DNA of 39,066 nucleotides from Halomonas sp. (lineage in GTDB: Bacteria > Pseudomonadota > Gammaproteobacteria > Pseudomonadales > Halomonadaceae), in contig NZ_REBQ01000238.1 of the NCBI RefSeq assembly GCF_007692655.1, positions 1 to 39,066 on the forward strand, given 5' to 3'. The notes beneath the pieces were generated by a model. The model was not told the DNA's origin and did not search any database. It saw nothing but the letters and a program-made list of their open reading frames with translations. Numbering within the stretch: position 1 is the stretch's first letter; each line of letters starts with the position of its first letter. The position numbers and the translations under genes are program-made. Positions 36,460 through 39,066 of this stretch are shown piece by piece.

Positions 36460-37664
36460 TCCTGGGTCCTAAGCAGCAACCTAGGCAGCGCGTGACAGTG
36501 CTTGGGTCGACGGGGTCCATCGGAACTAACACGCTGGACGTCATTGCTCGCCATCCTGATCGTTATAGCGTTCACGCCTTGACGGCACACACCTCAAAAG
36601 AAGCGCTGCTTGAGCAGTGTTTACTGCACCGGCCTGCGGTCGCCGTGCTGGACACAGAATCCGATGCCGCCTGGCTGCGCCAAGCGCTTAAACGGGCTGG
36701 ACACACCACTGAAGTTAATGCTGGTTCTGAGGCACTATGCGAGGTTGCCCGCGATGCTAGCGTTGATTGTGTGATGGCTGCCATTGTGGGCGCTGCTGGC
36801 TTGCTGCCTGCGCTGGCTGCTGCAAAGGCGGGAAAGCGCGTGTTGCTGGCCAATAAAGAGGCGCTAGTGATGAGCGGCGCGCTATTTATGGATGCCGCTT
36901 CCCGCTCGGGCGCCACGCTATTGCCGATTGATTCCGAACATAATGCCATCTATCAGTGTCTACCTTCTGATCATCGTGATGGCCTTGCCAAACACGGCGT
37001 ACGACAACTGCTGCTTACGGCGTCTGGTGGTCCATTTCGCGGCTGGTCGGAAGAGGATATCGCTAAGGTAACGCCAGAGCAGGCCTGTGCTCATCCAAAT
37101 TGGTCGATGGGGCGTAAAATCTCGGTAGATAGCGCCACGCTGATGAATAAAGGATTGGAGCTGATTGAGGCCTGCTGGCTGTTTAACGCTACGCCTGAGC
37201 AAATACAAGTGGTGGTGCACCCACAAAGCGTCATTCATTCTATGGTGGCGTATCATGATGGGTCGGTGATTGCTCAGCTTGGTAATCCCGATATGCGAAC
37301 CCCTATAGCCTATGGGCTGGCTTGGCCTGAGCGGATTGATGCAGGTGTCGAAACACTGGATCTTTTTCAGGTGGCGCGGCTAGATTTTGAAGCGCCCGAT
37401 GAAGTCCGCTTCCCCTGCCTGGGTCTTGCGCGTGAAGCGATGCAGCAGGGCGGGGTGGCGCCTGTGGTACTGAACGCTGCAAACGAAATCGCGGTTGACG
37501 CTTTTTTACAGCGACGTCTCAGCTTTACGGCCATTGGGCAATTGGTGGCAGAAGTTCTGTCACGGCCCGCTAATGGAGACATTGGTAGCGTAGAGAGTGT
37601 ATTAGCCGTTGATCAATGGGCACGCCATCAAGCAGCCGGGTTGGTTACAAGGTGGTCCGCTTAA
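36456..37664 (+). CDS. dxr: 1-deoxy-D-xylulose 5-phosphate reductoisomerase
   Basis: First committed step of the MEP isoprenoid pathway, NADPH and Mg-dependent, feeding UppS. The 402-residue product has the NADPH loop [11 protein letters not shown] (17-27), [20 protein letters not shown] (metal ligand and catalytic acid), [32 protein letters not shown] and a C-terminal helical domain. The start overlaps the cdsA stop by ATGA. The order cdsA-dxr-rseP is the Pseudomonas one. Confidence 0.97.
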   Translation: MILGPKQQPRQRVTVLGSTGSIGTNTLDVIARHPDRYSVHALTAHTSKEALLEQCLLHRPAVAVLDTESDAAWLRQALKRAGHTTEVNAGSEALCEVARDASVDCVMAAIVGAAGLLPALAAAKAGKRVLLANKEALVMSGALFMDAASRSGATLLPIDSEHNAIYQCLPSDHRDGLAKHGVRQLLLTASGGPFRGWSEEDIAKVTPEQACAHPNWSMGRKISVDSATLMNKGLELIEACWLFNATPEQIQVVVHPQSVIHSMVAYHDGSVIAQLGNPDMRTPIAYGLAWPERIDAGVETLDLFQVARLDFEAPDEVRFPCLGLAREAMQQGGVAPVVLNAANEIAVDAFLQRRLSFTAIGQLVAEVLSRPANGDIGSVESVLAVDQWARHQAAGLVTRWSA

Positions 37665-37697
37665 GCATTCGCTGGGCGGGGCGTTAAGGAGTTCAGT

Positions 37698-39056
37698 GTG
37701 GGCCTGATACAAAATATCTTAGCAGTAATTGTGGTGTTAGGCCTGCTTGTGACCTTTCACGAGTTCGGCCATTTTTGGGTGGCACGGCGCTGCGGCGTGA
37801 AAGTGCTGCGTTTCTCTGTAGGGTTTGGCAAGCCGCTTTGGTCCCGGGTTGATCGCCAAGGGACTGAATTCGCCATCGCTGCCATTCCGCTGGGCGGCTA
37901 TGTCAAAATGCTCGACGAGCGTGAAGCGCCAGTGCCGGACGATCAGCTCGACCAGGCGTTTAACCGTAAGACAGTTTGGCAGCGCATTGCCATTGTGGCT
38001 GCTGGACCCATTGCTAATTTCCTGCTGGCTATCGTTGCCTATTGGGCGCTTTTTGTGGCGGGGACGACAGTGGTCTCACCTATGGTGGGAAGCGTTGCGC
38101 CTGACTCACCAGCATATGAAGCCGGGCTTGCCCATGGTGACGAAATCGTTGCTATACAGGGCGATGCGATGCGCTCCTGGGCAGATGTTAATCTTAAACT
38201 AGTGTCTATTATTGGCTTTAGTGGAGAGCTTGATATAGAAGCTCGTCCCGATGGCGCCGCGGATGCGCAGCGTTTTGGCTTGTCTGTTACGGATTATATG
38301 GTTCGTCAAGATCCGCCGCAGCCGTTGCAAACATTGGGTATTACGCCATGGCAGCCAGATTTTCCCGCTGTTCTGGGGCAGGTGGTCAGTGGCGCGGCAG
38401 CAGAGCAGGCAGGCTTAATGCCAGGTGATCGAATGGTGGCGATCGACGGCGAACCGGTAGATGATTGGATGCACTTCGTTAATATAGTGCGCGGTAATCC
38501 AGATCAAACGCTGCAGCTCACCTATGAGCGGAATGGTGAACAGGCGACGGTTGATTTAACGCCGGAACGTAATCGCTTAGATACCGGGGTCGAGATTGGT
38601 TATATCGGTGCCGGCGCCGAACAGGTCGAATGGCCGGAAGAGTTCCAGCGTGAAATTCGTTATGGACCCATCGAGGCGGTAGGCCAAGCGGTTTCACGTA
38701 CCGGGGCGATGACGCTATTAACCTTGGATGCCATTCGAAAAATGTTGGTAGGGCTTATTTCGCCTTCCAATTTGTCAGGGCCGATTACCATTGCTCAGGT
38801 CTCTGGTGATTCCGCGCGGGCAGGGATGGAAGCGTTTGTTACCTTTCTAGCGTATCTTTCTATTAGCCTTGGGGTGCTGAACTTGCTCCCCATCCCCGTG
38901 CTCGATGGCGGCCACTTGCTTTATTATTTTATGGAGGTCGTACGTGGACGGCCAGTATCTGAAAAAACACAAGCCTTAGGATTGCGCATTGGGCTTGCGA
39001 TGGTTGGCACTCTAATGTTAATGGCCCTCTATTTTGATCTGATGCGCCTGTGGTAA
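37698..39056 (+). CDS. rseP: Site-2 metalloprotease RseP
   Basis: Intramembrane zinc protease that cuts anti-sigma-E and remnant signal peptides. The 452-residue product has TM1 with HEFGH (21-25; His and Glu zinc ligand and base), a periplasmic region with two PDZ domains (about 115-185 and 205-285), and the C-terminal membrane segment NLLPIPVLDGGHLLYY, whose LDG Asp is the third zinc ligand. GTG 37698 has AAGGAG at 37686-37691. bamA is the expected next gene, beyond the window. Confidence 0.96.
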   Translation: MGLIQNILAVIVVLGLLVTFHEFGHFWVARRCGVKVLRFSVGFGKPLWSRVDRQGTEFAIAAIPLGGYVKMLDEREAPVPDDQLDQAFNRKTVWQRIAIVAAGPIANFLLAIVAYWALFVAGTTVVSPMVGSVAPDSPAYEAGLAHGDEIVAIQGDAMRSWADVNLKLVSIIGFSGELDIEARPDGAADAQRFGLSVTDYMVRQDPPQPLQTLGITPWQPDFPAVLGQVVSGAAAEQAGLMPGDRMVAIDGEPVDDWMHFVNIVRGNPDQTLQLTYERNGEQATVDLTPERNRLDTGVEIGYIGAGAEQVEWPEEFQREIRYGPIEAVGQAVSRTGAMTLLTLDAIRKMLVGLISPSNLSGPITIAQVSGDSARAGMEAFVTFLAYLSISLGVLNLLPIPVLDGGHLLYYFMEVVRGRPVSEKTQALGLRIGLAMVGTLMLMALYFDLMRLW

Positions 39057-39066
39057 TGACGCGTGT

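Overview
This window is an ordinary, densely packed stretch of core chromosome from a Gram-negative gammaproteobacterium. The family assignment is an inference, with no database search behind it. A Halomonas-like member of the Oceanospirillales fits best. The first 54 bases are the end of an outer-membrane beta-barrel gene with the usual terminal Phe. SlmA, ZapB, FtsEX, RpoH, RimI and a long psi-like protein are gammaproteobacterial. The order frr-uppS-cdsA-dxr-rseP and the glnD-dapC-arsC-like-dapD-dapE cluster follow the Pseudomonas pattern rather than the E. coli one. Many proteins are acidic, as expected of a moderate halophile.

Left part (1-6.6 kb, mostly plus strand): a porin tail and its terminator; prfB with the classical programmed +1 frameshift; lysS; a very acidic unknown protein; a DHA2-type MFS exporter; then bolA, a psi-like DNA polymerase III subunit (holD-like) and rimI as a short coupled run. 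zapB and rsmD follow on the minus strand.

Middle (7.6-17.4 kb): ftsY-ftsE-ftsX overlap by 4 bp each and are followed by rpoH. Convergent to these is a minus-strand operon, coaBC-dut-algC-argB-slmA, joining CoA synthesis, dUTP removal, sugar-phosphate mutase, arginine synthesis and nucleoid occlusion. radC is divergent from it.

17.4-23.2 kb: rpmB-rpmG (ribosomal proteins L28 and L33; L33 is a short gene of 51 codons), mutM, rlmI, a hotdog thioesterase, alanine dehydrogenase, slyX, and an unusual protein with two membrane segments fused to a cold-shock domain.

23.3-31.1 kb (minus strand): map-glnD, then dapC, an ArsC/Spx-like protein, dapD, dapE and a coupled unknown gene. This set serves protein maturation, nitrogen sensing and lysine/diaminopimelate synthesis. 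Recognisable promoters lie before map and before dapC.

31.4-39.1 kb (plus strand): rpsB-tsf-pyrH-frr-uppS-cdsA-dxr-rseP, the conserved translation/isoprenoid/envelope cluster, cut just before the position where bamA would be expected. The only gene-free stretch above 300 bases (31096-31430) holds two divergent promoters and a long rpsB leader.

I found no mobile element, CRISPR array, prophage, tRNA, rRNA or clear novel multi-gene system. The most interesting items are the membrane-anchored cold-shock protein, the long psi-like protein coupled to bolA, structured leaders before pyrH and rpsB (the latter with a 30-codon candidate upstream ORF), and a small repeat/palindrome array before the thioesterase gene.
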